64,000 bases of DNA, taken from positions 7,066,501 through 7,130,500 of the forward strand of contig NC_092198.1 in the NCBI RefSeq assembly GCF_043641665.1, given 5' to 3'. The translations under genes were made by a program, and so were the position numbers. The notes under the pieces were generated by a model, which did no database searches, was not told the DNA's origin, and was given only the letters and a program-made list of their open reading frames with translations. This stretch comes from Enoplosus armatus (lineage: Eukaryota; Chordata; Actinopteri; Centrarchiformes; Enoplosidae). Below, one piece after another: positions 36,781-49,197 of the stretch (position 1 is its first letter; each line of letters opens with the position of its first letter).

Positions 36781-38636
36781 GTCTGCGGACTTATGCGTGT
36801 CTGTGATGTGGGGGTCTTCTGGTCAGCTGCTGTTGAATTGTCTCCCCGGAGACCTGGTCATTTGGAGTCAAATGAGCGTAGTGGGGACGCCAGGCCACCT
36901 ACGACAGTTAGAAAATACAGTAGGAGAACAAGGAGGTATTGAATATGAGCTATGCCCCAGGTGTTGGCAGACAAGAGGGAATAGAGCTAATCTACTATCT
37001 ACATTACTAAATTATCGGAGATGAATGGCTCTGCTAATATAATCTCCCACCCTGGGGGGATGATCCTAAGATTAAGGGTCTGACTCAGTATTCATTGCAG
37101 TATTCAGCCCTTTGAGTCGCTCGAAAGTTGTAATTTTATTTAAACCCGGTTCTTACCACAAGCCAGACGAAAATTCTCCAACTTGCCCATCCTCACTTGG
37201 CAAAAATACAAACAGAGTCGGTTTCTAGTATGTTTTTCATCTCTTCCAAAACTGAGTAATTGATAAGTTCGATCACAGTGGTCAAATGCATATCAGTTTG
37301 TCTCAGAACTTAAGGAATTTTCCATGATGCATCTGGCAGCTTTCCTGTATTTGTCCAAACGTATTACCGGAAATCATATTCTAGAGGAGTTCCATGTGTG
37401 CTGTGTTTCATTTTAATGGGTGGGTAATTCACCAGAAGTCAAATTTCTTCTTCCTGTCTGTTGAGGATCAGGAGCTGACCTTGGCTGAACTGAAACCTTA
37501 TCTTATTGTCCGTAGTTGAGTTGAGAGAAGAATAAGATCCATCAAAACAAAACTCTGGGTAACAATGTTTTCAGATTCTTTGGGATTCAGTGCGATCGCA
37601 GGTCTTGGAATCCTTGTGATTAATTCACTGGCATGTAAGGCTTCCGGATGACAAAGACATTCTCCTGTGAGACCCACTGGCACATCCCCCGCCAGCGACG
37701 TCTTGCCCCTAGAGACAAACTTAGGATAAAACAATGACAGGAGCCCAGCAGCACACAAACCAGTGCCAAACAGCACACCCACCTGCTTATGATCAATGAA
37801 ACCTCAGCGTATACTATCTCGGCATACCATGCCAGCCACTGATGAAAGGCCTCATCGTTAGTGACCGTCTTTGATCGGCTCATCGCCTGTTTTGAAATGT
37901 AAATTGACGGGAAAAGGAAAGGGCTCCGTGAAGGAGTGGCATGCAGAGGAGAAAAGGGGACCCCACCCTCTGGGGAGATTAACGCCACCCGAGTCAGACA
38001 TGTGTCAAGTGGGGCTTGATGAATCCTGGGAAAATGAAAAAAAGGTACAAAAAAAAGACAGAGACAGAGGAAAGAAAGCCCTTTCTCTTCCCTTCTTGCC
38101 TCCTTCTGCACATCCCTGCCTCTCAGATCATCATCTCCCGCCCTTATTCTGTCAACGCCCTTCTTGATGGTTACTGTCAGAGGTGCGCATCTCTTTTGTA
38201 GTGTGGTGTTTTGCTGCTGCCACAGTGGAGATGCTTCCTTCCTCTGCATATGCACAAGTAGGCAAGGGTGGGGTGGGAGGGTGAGGAACGCATATTGGGA
38301 GGGGGGGCAAGGCACGGATGCCTGTGGTATCTGCTGATCCTGACACACCTTTGGGAATAAGAAACCAAAGGACAGAGGGAACGCGTCTCAAGAAATAGTG
38401 GGAGCATGATATCGGAGAAGAGGGATTTGGTTGTTGATGATGGTGGGGGCTGTTGCAAGGGCAAGGCACAAGTCTGTGACATTGTAGATGCTAACGCAGG
38501 GATGACAGCTAACCAACGCACTGAAAAACCTTAAAGGAAAAGTGAAAAGATACAGAGAGTGTATAAAGGTGTGTCTAATCCATGTTTGGTCAGTAGAGTG
38601 AAGGAAAGACGAGACGAGTCATGGAAGAATGGGATT

Positions 38637-38653
38637 GTGTGTGTGTGTGTGTG
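38637..38653. repeat. (GT)n microsatellite
   Basis: Short pure GT run. Confidence 0.9.
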
Positions 38654-39217
38654 CACATCCATCGGTCATCCACACTTGTGAAAAGGAATGTTTCTCTTGT
38701 CACATAAGGGCGGAGGTGTCACCTTCTCGGTTCACTCCTGTGCCTGTCTGTCTGCCTGAAAAGACCGTTGCATCATTTGAAGCGACGATGAAATAGAATA
38801 GCTAAATAATGTCCCAGCAGGAGGCCGCTTGCAGAGACGATACAATGCGCAGGGCCTGCAAACTAATGACCAGCTGTCTTATAATGAGCTCCGGCGATCC
38901 AGGCCCGCTGATTACCCCCACCCCCACCCCTCGCCCCACCACTGTCCCCACTGTGGGACATTACGGGCACTATGGGGTGTGGGGGGAAGGTGGAAGGGGA
39001 GTAGGAGTGCAGAGGCGGAAGATGAGGGTGGGACTGTCCCTCTCTCTAACAGCTCACACCCCCCAAGCCCTTCTATCACCACAACTGAGCACCGAAACCC
39101 TCTCAGTTAACAAAGCAAGAGCCGTCTAATTAGAGCTCAAAAATTCATGAGGGTCCTCATTAATATTGAATATCTGTTGTGGGCCACGACTTCAAAATAA
39201 GCACTTGCATATGCAGA

Positions 39218-39458
39218 TGGAAGGTGAGAGAGAAGGAGGGTAGGAAGGAGGGGAAGAGGGAAGGAGTGCATGCAGCGCCAAAGTAAAGGTACTGAGGTAA
39301 AGGTGGAGGGAAGGAGGTAGAGAGCATCTAAGGAGGTAGGGAGCGGGAGGTACATGAAAAGAAGGGCGACGGATTGGGAGGCAGATGAGGAGAGGAGATG
39401 GAGGGAGAGCAGACAAGAGGAAAGGGGAGGAGAGGGAAAGGGATGAGGAAAAAGTGAG
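39218..39458. repeat. Polypurine (G/A) tract
   Basis: About 240 bp, almost all G and A on the plus strand, in irregular GGA, GAG and AAG units. Minus-strand open frames here are Ser/Leu/Pro artefacts. Confidence 0.85.
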
Positions 39459-40570
39459 GGACCCCAGAGAGCTGTACCTGTGGAGAAGAGTTGTAATGTT
39501 GGAGGACTCTCCTGGGAGAATATGCATGGTCTTTAATGAGGAGGGTGGAGCGCGATGGCGAAGAATAACAAAAAAAAAAGAAAGAAAAAAAACATTCCAC
39601 TCTTAATCCCTCGCTGAGAGGAAAAAACTCTTTCAAGCAGGTACACAGAGGTATCACTTTTCAAGTCCTTCACTCCTCCTGTTTTAACCTGGAAAAGGGT
39701 ACACAGATAAAAGATACTGTCATTTGAAGATTGTCTGCTACCAACAACCATCATTTGCCTTTGAGATAATTCTGGGTTTTCCACTTCGGATTTAGAGGCA
39801 TATGGGTAATGCAGAAGAGGGAAGGGGTGGGGTGGGGGGATTCACTACATTAACTATATGTCAGCCACTCTCTGGAAGACATCACGAAAGTCATTTCATA
39901 GTGAAGAAGTAAAAGCTGACATGAATAAACAATTTCTTCTCACATTGCTTTACTAGTGGTTGGGTTTTGTCATTTGTGTCAATGCAACAATATTTCCACG
40001 AGGACCAGAGCAGAGGGGTGTACATGTCTGTCCTCGGGCACCAGGTTTTTGAATTAAATCACTTTTGTTTATACTTAGCCACATATGCATCTCCGTTAGC
40101 CACATCACAACTCTGATTGCAATCCGTCTTGGGTTTCCTGGGATAAATACAAATCAGAATCAGCCTGCTCCAGTCCAAAGGGTGGTGGTGATGCACCTGA
40201 AGCTGTTTAGTAACTGCCAAAAAAATAAGAATAACTTGTACATGTTTAGCTACAACAATAACAGTTTAGCTAAGTAGCTAATAACACATGGCAAAGTTAG
40301 TGACACTTGGGAGGAGTAATGATTACATATGCGTCTTGAAGGGAAGGATGCTTTTACCGCTTTTCAACATCTGGTGAGAATACAGCTCAAACAAACGCAC
40401 CGACCATGTGTGTGTGGGAAAACCCTGAGTGTGTGTTCATATGACAACTCAGACTGACTGATCCCAAAATTTACCAGGAACTCCAGCTCCAGCAGTTATT
40501 TTCCTGCAGACCCCTCTGCCTTTTCCTCTTGTCTCTGTGTGTGAAGCAGAGCGAAAAATGTTTGGGGGCA

Positions 40571-40734
40571 TATTATGTGCTGCACTATTTCTTGGTCGGA
40601 CGCAGAAACTTCCTGGAGTCTTATTGTCACTGTGAGGTTACAGGTATCAATCTTTTCATTTAACTCTCAGCAACAAGAAAATAATAATTCATATTTTATA
40701 ACAATAATTTCCAAAATGTCAAATTATTCCTTCA
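40571..40734 (+). mobile_element. Foldback MITE, copy D (right half)
   Basis: Has GCACTATTTCTTGGTCGGAC, CTTCCTGGAGTCTTATTGTC and the terminal CCAAAATGTCAAATTATTCC (40711-40730). This is the same terminus as the right end of copy C. The left half is missing. Confidence 0.65.
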
Positions 40735-41488
40735 AGGGAAACAAGGTGTTGCCTGTTGAGCTTTAAGCTCTGTACCTTTGTGTAAAAACAAAGAAAAAAA
40801 AACATTCCACGATCACTCCCTCAATACATACGCAGCTGTTGGTGCTACGCAACGCATTTACTACTCCACCTGCGAAGCCCAATTCCTGCTCCCTGACGTG
40901 CTAATGCATGATGGTTTATTCAACCAAAAAGTTGTAACTTTTAAAAGAAATCGAAACGTTACAGGCGGGGCTTTCCCTCTCTAACAAATCTAACAAAAAT
41001 GTTTGGCCGAGGTTACAGACTTACCACAGGAAACAATGTAGTTGCAATTAGGGTTTCCTTTATATACATTAATATATTAGTAACTGTTACAACAGTACTT
41101 TTGGCGGCACCTTTGGTGACCCCTGTAGGAATTGCTCTTAAGAAATGTTTATGTTTATTGCCCCCCCCCCAAGAGTGAAATGAAATATCTGCCCGTGCTC
41201 AGCGCTTTGCTTGTGTCCATGTGTGTATGTGTTTGTGTTTGTGAGCAAAGTGACTGTGGTTGGAGCCAACCTGAGCGCTCTTCCTTAATGTGTCTGGGAG
41301 GTCCAGGAGAGTCGAGGGCTTTGGAGGGCGTGGATGTGTCTGCACTGAGAGATTTACAGGCTTCAGCCAGGATCACTCTCTTTCTCTGGTGCCAAGTTAA
41401 GCAGTAGCATAATTAAAACCTCAGAGGAATCCTTTTGAAGTCAACAATGGGCTCTTAGGCGAATCTTAATGCAAACACACATACTGTA

Positions 41489-41515
41489 CACACACACACA
41501 CACACACACACACAC
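41489..41515. repeat. (CA)n microsatellite
   Basis: About 27 bp of CA. Confidence 0.95.
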
Positions 41516-43543
41516 TGTAAATCATGCACACACTTGTGCTCTGTCTTTGCTCTCACACTTACAGATATACACATGCGACCACACACATATACTGTATGTC
41601 CATGTATCTTCACACACTCTGGAAAGATGCGGGGTAGATTAGATTAGAGCTCTATTTGTTGTCGAGGAGGAAATTCATTTCCACCGCCAGCCAGTTGCAG
41701 GTACATTCATACAAGACAGTTATTACTCTGGCATATGATTTGACACAGACCAACACGCCATCACAGAGGGAATGCACTCATAACAAGAAGACATTTCACA
41801 TAGTTGCAGAAAAAAAAAACAGTCCAGGGTGCTATTAAAGGTGGTGACAGCATATGGGGCAAAATTATGCATCGATAGTAAATGTGAGACTTATCCAGTA
41901 CGTGAGCATATAGAAAGAAATGACATTTCCCTAAGTGCTTTCCCTCAGCGTATACTAACTTCGTCTTTCTCCGCGCACACACAAACACCACACGCACACT
42001 GTACAGGACAATCACTCACATTAAACACCAACAGATGCCATCTTGATTAAATTTGACCGTACAAACACAAATGGAGGCGAGCAGGTCTGCGTCAAGGGTT
42101 CCCAGAACATATGCCGCGTGGGTCGTCGGGAGCCCAGAAAAAGAGGGAAGGATCTGAGGCCGCCTGCTGTTGTTGCCTTGCTGACAACACACCGTGGAAA
42201 ATGCCCTCCGAGCCCCGAGACAGCGCGGGCCGCGACCCACCATCCGGCCCTGCTAGGAGAAATGGCCCAAAACAGTGAAAGATGTAAACAGGGGAGGAGA
42301 GACTACAGAAGATGTTACTAATTCGCAGTGCAGTGTAGGTCCTGACCTTGTTAAGTGAACAATAGTATTGCTGTGGAGACACGATGGAGGTGTAAATTGG
42401 ACAATCCGGGCTTTTTCTATAATGAGCTATTTCTGTGTATAGTCTTTTTTTTTTCACAGCTCTTAGCTCCACATCAAAGTGAGAAATGGTAAAGCTTGTG
42501 TATCTCAAGGTTGCAAAGTCAAGTTAGATTCATGCCCTGGACCCATACCAGCGTAGATCAAAAGTATTGGGCCTTGTAATATGATCACAGTGGGAGTTCA
42601 CAATGTGAGCTAACTCAGTCTTTAGAGGGGGGGGATGAAAATAAATGTGCGATCCTTATCTGCCATTGCCCATAACCCATGCAGGCATAGTGGTGGTATG
42701 CATCGACAAACTCATAAACAAACTGTAATTACTAGCCCATTAGAGTCAGGCCCTCACAAATACAGGCTCATAATCCGTACACAGGAGGGATGGAGGCTTG
42801 TCGCTCATTTTCATACAACCCACTGAGCTAAAAAAGTAGAGCAAAATACTTAATGATTTGTGACTGGGGGACAAACAAACCATTTTAATATAAGAAGCTT
42901 ACACACTCTCAAAAGAGATGTTGCAATGTTGACGCTGGTGCTCATCATTGCATGCCCTCCCCTTGTTTGAATTTGAGCAAAGCTTAATTTATAGGGGAGG
43001 TGATCAGGAAATGGAAGGCAAATTGGTGTTTTATTTGAGGTAGATAAACATGTTTTCTTCTGCTGGGAGTAATCAGGAAAATAATCACTTCAGCCTTGAC
43101 AACAAATTGACTTGAGTTAAGTTTCTAGATGATAGCCTTGTTGTTTGAACTGGACCCTTGCGGATTTCATTTTGTTTTCCCTACACGTCTAGACAGAAAG
43201 TCTTAACAGTCCCGGCCATGCTCACTCAGAGACAAAACCCAAGTCCAGAGGGATTGAAGGCAGGAACCCCGAGTTCATTCATTATACAAGGCAAGTCTCT
43301 CTCCGGCTCTAGATGTCACTCTACAACCCTAACCAGGCCTGCTGTGTTTTGAATGATACCGTGGCTTTTCTGTGACATTTTGGACATTAATATTGCAGGG
43401 ATTCCTTATATCCCCTCTCCATACCCTTAGGTATTCTTATGGACTCCTTCAAAGGCGCTGGTCAGGTCCTCTAACCTGGGATATATGGGGCTCTATGTCC
43501 TTCTCTTGCCTCCTAGTTGGACAGCAGGGATGTGCCATGATCC

Positions 43544-43545
<2 letters not shown>

Positions 43546-43579
<34 letters not shown>
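43546..43579. repeat. (GT)n microsatellite
   Basis: About 34 bp of GT. Confidence 0.95.
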
Positions 43580-43581
<2 letters not shown>

Positions 43582-44159
43582 CTGTGTGTGCGTGCACAGC
43601 TCTTCTACCTAAATCTGCCTCACTCCTCCTAACCTTCAGTGGACGCGGTATGACTGAGTGATCAAGCAGATCAAGCCCGCATCTACCTCAGCTCCTCTCC
43701 GTGGTGACATTTCACCAAACCCCAGACAATCCAGGCTGCCCTGATCCTCCTCAGCCTATGTTTATTCAAGAGACATGTGGGCCACCTGGGCCTGGAGACA
43801 GTTTGAGTCTTCCAAGGGACAATATTGTTAATATTACGGGTAGAGATGGGGCAGAAATCAGTGTGCATAGCAAAACAGGGGAAAGATATATGTAAATATA
43901 TAGTAATCTCTGTCGGTTTATTATGATACATAGCAAAATTGCACATCTGCAATTTTGAAATGTTTGCTTTTGTCTTTAAAAAGCACCTCTTCTATTTTAG
44001 TGTTCCTCAAAGGAACTAATGATGGATTATTCATTATAATTTTTTTTTTTAATTTTTTTATACAATCACTTTCTATAGCAAATATGAATATGGCAAGATT
44101 CCTCTCACTCATCATGAATCAAGTATTAATTTCTCAATGTATTCTATTCTATTTTTGGC

Positions 44160-44392
44160 AGAAACGATTAGTTGATTAATAAATTAATCATTTACATTCT
44201 CATTACATTATTACATATGTTAAACTTTCTCTTGTTTCAGCTTCTTAAATATGACGACTTGCTGCTTTTCGCTGTTTCTATCATTTCAATTGAAATGTTA
44301 TGTTATGTTAAACAAAACAACCAATGTGAAGTGATTTTTTTTTTACTATTTTATATAATATATACAGTATATTAGTATATATTAGTCAGTTA
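44160..44392 (+). mobile_element. Non-autonomous DNA element of the GATTAGTTGATTAAT family, copy 1
   Basis: Starts AACGATTAGTTGATTAATAA and includes TTGTTTCAGCTTCTTAAATA then ATGACGACTTGCTGCTTTTC. These blocks recur in a common teleost interspersed repeat. It ends near TTAGTCAGTTAATTGAAATA. No open frame. Confidence 0.55.
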
Positions 44393-44689
44393 ATTGAAAT
44401 AATACACATTTTCATTTGTTGTAGAACATATTGTATTCTATTTTAAAATTCAACTTTTAACACTAAAACTTCTCTGTAGAGTTCTTACTTCCTCTCAATC
44501 TGACATAGAAAGAGTCCTTGTGAAGGCTGCAGAAAGGAATGGGAAAAGGAAGTGCATAACATTTTAAAACTGCACACGTCCACTAACTTCCTGAGCATTA
44601 TTAAACTAAAAAAAGAACTCTAGTGCTTCTCTTATGCCAACAGGAATAAAATGCCTTCAGGTTACATGTGGTAAATAATAACGATAGTG
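44393..44689. other. Intergenic sequence, nothing recognised
   Basis: AT-rich, no coding signal or repeat family seen. Confidence 0.5.
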
Positions 44690-44990
44690 ATGCTGGAGCG
44701 GGTAGAGAGGTAGTTATTAATTATAGTACCTGGTGATGTGTTCAAGTGCAAGGTATTAGCCTCTGTTGCGCTAACGGGTTGCTAATGCGGTTGATGTTTG
44801 ACCGGCGCTGAGCTCTCTAATATGTCTGCAGGGACACGGGAGGTTCTAATTAATCCTGAGCTGACGGCCAAGCCAGGACATCCCCTGGGAGGCATCAGGG
44901 AAAGCAAGGAGTATGAGCACACTTATCCACAGATTAGACTCAACACCCTCACTGGGATGCTGGGCTAAAGGGTTGCAATTGTTCTTCTCT
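44690..44990. promoter_or_regulatory. Candidate conserved noncoding element
   Basis: TAATTA at 44718-44723 and a composite TAATTAATCC at 44847-44856, which overlaps a homeodomain site with a TAATCC site. In between lies complex sequence with CTGTTGCGCTAACGGGTTGC at 44762-44781. It borders an AT-rich repeat, so the change in character is sharp. Confidence 0.4.
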
Positions 44991-46429
44991 CACCTGGATA
45001 AGTGAAAAGATGATGCTTTGGTTATGTTTTTCTGTGAATCTTGTGTTTGGGAAAAAAAATGGAAACGATCCGTTTTTATATTTTACGACTTATCTGTCAG
45101 TCAAATGAGAAAGTGTCATTGGAGTGAGGCATTAATAAAAAAAAGAATATTCATGTCCTGTCTGACTCACTCAAAGTTTCCTCTGCTGAAAAGGTTGTCT
45201 GACGGAGGATGAATCTCATGCATGTTTGTCAATATAATTTGCTCTCCCCTTCACCCCAGAGGAACATGCCAGTCCCTTAAGGTTTCCGACTCAAATGCCA
45301 ACATCTGTCTGGCAACGGAGCCAGAATGAGACAGAGTAGGACACCTTCATCAGAGGTATTCTCTGGTTGACAGAAGCCACAAGGTGGAATTTTTGGAAAT
45401 GAAATAATGGGGCGAGCTGAAAGAGGCTTGAGTATGCAAATCCCCCACTGCACCCACCCCTGTGTTAAACAATCCATCTTGATTAATATTTCATGTAATA
45501 AAAATGTATTAATCAGGAAAAAGTTGAAACTTTTCTGCTTTCCCAGAGGAAGCCAAATCCCTTGTTTTTGCCTTCTCCGTTACTTGTATGAGTGATGTCA
45601 TTTTCTGGGCGACCATCTTGGAAAAATGGAGACAAAACATCTTGTAATAATGGGCCAAAAAAAAAAAGAACCAGCTTCTCTTTTCTGTCTGGAGCTCATG
45701 ATAGTCTGAGCAAAGCGAGGCCAAATATGCTGAAAGTCCAAAAGCAGTGAGATCCACAAACAATTTGGCATGGCTGCTCACACTCATCCCCATTCACAAA
45801 CCTTCTTTTATGTACGTTTTACTTGGCACCGTCCGCCCTCCCTTCTCCCCAAGCCCTCTCAACTGATAGACAGAGTGGGTGAGAGCAGCACATCACAGCA
45901 CCACACTGCTCTCTACCTCACCACTTTCATTATATTGTCATTTTGAATTATCAGCAGCGATGGACTGGCAAGAATGACTGACACATTCCTGCGAGTGGAG
46001 CAGCTACAGCCTGGCTCTCCAGCGTGTCCTGGCAAGCCCAGCTTAATGTCGTGCCAGACAGGGAGAGGGCCGGCCAAGTGTCTGGCCAAGGGGCTGCACT
46101 AATACTGCATAAATAGGGGGGAATCCCCTGCCCCCATGCTGGCTGAAAACAATACATCTATGTTGAAATGGAAGGCGATATACCTGTGAAGACATGTGCT
46201 CATCCTATGATTATATGTAATTGAGTAGAAAAGTCACATAAAAAGGCTGCAATGCAGATATGGTAGGGTGAGTACATTTTAATATCAGCACTGTATCCAT
46301 TACCAAATGTCAATTTCAAGTCAAGTGATATAATTGAATAAAACAGATGCTCTCTTGCCAGAAATATGAGGCACTACAACTAATGTGTCAGTGAAAATCT
46401 ATCTGAAACGAGCAAGGGTGACAGAAAAG
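44991..46429. other. Intergenic sequence, no gene recognised
   Basis: No coding exon or repeat family recognised. 45240-45480 and 45940-46150 are more complex. Open frames at 45277-45477 and 45951-46157 on minus lack domains. Confidence 0.5.
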
Positions 46430-46760
46430 ATATCACTATAAAATGCGGTTTTAGCAGCAAATTAGATCGTGGAGCAACGGATTTCACCATAATTTGCATT
46501 TTGCATGTAAGCAGTGTCGAGCCAAAAATACTTGCCGCGACACCACAGCGGCGGTCTCAGAGGGCTTAACGGCACCAGCAGACAAGAGCGAGAATGGGAA
46601 GAAAGATAGAAAGACAATGAAAATGAAGAAGAAAAAACATGCTAATAAAAATAAAAAAAGAGTCCCAATGCAGCAGGGCGATGGCCAGGACGGGATCTCG
46701 TGGGACATAACATTTCACAAGATCCTGGGATCCACATCAACCAGTTAGCGGCGGTTTTAC
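46430..46760. promoter_or_regulatory. Candidate conserved noncoding element with tandem octamer-like sites
   Basis: ATTTGCAT (46492-46499) is followed at once by TTTGCATG (46500-46507). CpG-rich CTTGCCGCGACACCACAGCG is at 46532-46551. A Lys-rich plus frame (46494-46748) covers an A-rich stretch and shows no known domain, so coding is doubtful. Confidence 0.35.
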
Positions 46761-47652
46761 AGCTATGACTCTGTGGTGAAAACCACTTTGTTGCCTAGGA
46801 TGTAAATTACGTGTTCGTACAGAATCATGGGCTCTGACACTGAAAAGATCTGATCCTGATCCTCTGTGTTTTCTTACTTACCAAACAGCACTTCAAATTT
46901 GGATTACAAAGCAGAAAAAAAAGGTAGAGGGCCGTAACTAGATAACTAGAAAAGTCTGGGCATTGTTAGAGTTTGTGTTGCTTGGTAGGGTGGAGCTGGG
47001 ATAACAGACAGTGAACATGAAGAGAATGCAGCCACGCTCCTCAATGTACTACTTATCATTTTGACTAGAAACACGAGGTTACTCGCTGACGACTGTGTAG
47101 TTTTTTTTATTTCCTCGGGACTGCAACTCTTTTAAAAGACAAAGACAGTTAATCTGATCTCCTGCGTGTTCACATAAAAATAGTTGTGAGTGAAGTTCTG
47201 AACAGCCGTGCTTCAGCTGATTTGTCAAACGGCTAGAAGGCAATTTGTTAGTTTGACAACTAAGACTACGAGGTCGGGACATGACGGCGTGAATCTGTTT
47301 GAATGATGTTCTTAAACGCTGTCGTCTGATTTGTTAATTGCGAAAAGAAAAACAGAAATAAATGAATAAAGGAGACCTGAGGTGAACTGAATCAACCACT
47401 TCTCCTGGAAAAAATTATTTTACCTCATCTTACTCTGTCCCTTAGATATTCCACAACATGCGAGATTGTGCTGGTCTAAACATATCTGATATAAATGATC
47501 AGTATCCAGCAGTGTAAAAAATAGAAGACACACTCGCATTGGTTTCCCACACCCTTTCCTTTGCGAAATCCTTTACTAATTTCTATCAGGGCAATGCTAG
47601 AGAAGGATTGGTTGCGCCTCATTCGATCCACATTATCTTTGGCTTATCTTAG

Positions 47653-47655
<3 letters not shown>

Positions 47656-47685
<30 letters not shown>
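47656..47685. repeat. (CA)n microsatellite
   Basis: About 30 bp of CA. Confidence 0.95.
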
Positions 47686-47687
<2 letters not shown>

Positions 47688-47845
47688 CAGTAAGTGCCAG
47701 CACTTGCATTTAACCGCTGCTGGGTCTCTTGCATATCAAACTGGCTGTCTCAGGCTGATCTCCACAGCCTGGAGAAGCCGGCGGAGCTCTGCCTTCTCTT
47801 TGGCCAACGAGCACAGAGGTGGTGCCCCCAAAACGAGAGACCAAC

Positions 47846-47882
47846 ACACACACACACGCACACACACACACAGACACACACA
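47846..47882. repeat. (CA)n microsatellite, interrupted
   Basis: CA run with CG and GA interruptions. Confidence 0.9.
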
Positions 47883-49036
47883 GTGTCGCAACTTTCCCTG
47901 CTCGTGTGTCTTGTGCATGCTTGGTCTCTTTCCAGTTAAAATCTCACCGTTTTTGTGTGCAACATGTCAGACCCTTAGCCCATCCTCACCTCAATGTGAT
48001 TCTTGGAACGCACTCAGACTGGTGTCAAAACTTCTTGGAACCAGAGTCAGATAGGAAGGTATTGTCAGAAATTTGTTCCCAAGTAGGTGCACATATAAGT
48101 ACTCTGAGGAAAAATATGTTCTCAAGGACCTGTTGACTTCTCACACCGCTGGAATGACTGACTGAAATACTGTTGAAAAACAATTCAAGTAAAGAGTAAA
48201 AGCCGTCCTTTCATTTGGGTGTGAAAAGACTTTCTTTCGATGTAAAAGACCTCTGTGGGCTGAAAATGAATTATGAACACTCTTTTCTCTCTGCATAATT
48301 TCAGTGTTAAAGAGAATGAGTGTTTAAGGCCACAGCTGAACTGACAGAGGACTGGTCGCTTAAACTAACTCTGCCCATAAACATCCTGACGCCAGTTAAT
48401 TGTTGGTTTGATGATCAGTCCCCCCACCCCCCCAACCTTGATTTCTTTCTCTCACACTCTCTCAGTCTTTCACTTTCTTAAACAATGAATGTAATTTTTA
48501 TAGAAAAAGTGAGATAGAGCGGGCGGATAGGCACAGAGAGACAGAAAGGGAGAGAGTGAGCGAGAGATTGCAGGCAGCGGTGGTGTGAGAAGGGGCGTAT
48601 GGCACCCATTATCTTGTTTATTAAAAGCAAGTTTCTTTCCTTCGCTCCCTCCTCCCCATGCAGCTGACCGCAGATAATTCCAAGGGCCTCGCTCTGCTCT
48701 TCTGTGCCTACTTCACAGGCTGCTGGAAGGGTCACAGAAGTTGAAACCAGAGGGTGTCAAACGACTGTTTCGCTTCGCGGCCCAATGGAGGCATCTTAAA
48801 AGGAAATTTTTTTTTTTTTTTAAAGTGTGCATGTGTATCACTGTGCTCGCTTGCATACGCATGTGCACAGCTGAGCATAATTTATGTGTGCATGTGCATT
48901 TATTGATGAAGTCGATAAAATAAACTATGAAGAAGGGAGAGTCAAATGTGTCAGCTGTTGTGCACATTCAGTGTAAACAAGAGGGATTCTGCAAAGCCTG
49001 CAGTGCAATGTTGCAATGAAGAGGAAGTCTGTAGTC

Positions 49037-49197
49037 GTGTTTCCATGAACTTATTTTTATGCGCATTAGAAAAGCTGTATGGAAAGTTTCAAAATTTGAT
49101 AAAACCTCAATTGAGCAAAAAAGATTTTACACCCGCTTGAGGCGGTTTTCACCTCTGTCGAAAAAGAGTTGATGCGCTCAATGGGATATGGAAACGC
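49037..49197. mobile_element. Short terminal-inverted-repeat DNA element
   Basis: The left end GTGTTTCCATGAACTTATTT runs into TTATGCGCAT. The right end GATGCGCTCAATGGGATATG ends GAAACGC. Read inverted, GCGTTTCCATATCCCATTG and GCGCAT mirror the left end. Fish genomes carry many such elements with GTGTTTCCAT and ATGCGCAT termini. Confidence 0.5.

Larger units (their letters stand above)
36781..40570. other. Intergenic sequence with a purine tract; no gene recognised
   Basis: A 242-codon minus frame (37620-38348) is the longest in the window but has no start context, domain or splice support. 37780-37900 and 38800-38930 look complex and may be conserved. 39190-39460 is purine-rich. Nothing else recognised. 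Confidence 0.55.
40735..44159. other. Intergenic sequence, no gene recognised
   Basis: Contains CA/GT arrays at 41489-41515 and 43546-43579. 42040-42300 is GC-richer with overlapping open frames but no domain. 42640-42790 has ACTGTAATTACTAGCCCATT and looks complex. A T-run is at 44040-44052. Confidence 0.55.
46761..49036. other. Intergenic sequence with CA arrays; no gene recognised
   Basis: CA arrays at 47656-47685 and 47846-47882; C-runs at 48421-48433; T-run near 48808-48820. 47080-47340 is an unusual CpG-containing block of unknown nature. No coding exon recognised. Confidence 0.5.

Noticed and set aside
37620..38348. 242-codon minus-strand open frame, longest in the window
   Set aside because: No domain, no codon-like regularity, Pro/Ser/Cys-rich low-complexity parts and no splice or promoter support; likely chance.
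46494..46748. Lys-rich 84-codon plus frame as a possible exon
   Set aside because: Composition follows the A-rich DNA; no matching splice sites or known domain.
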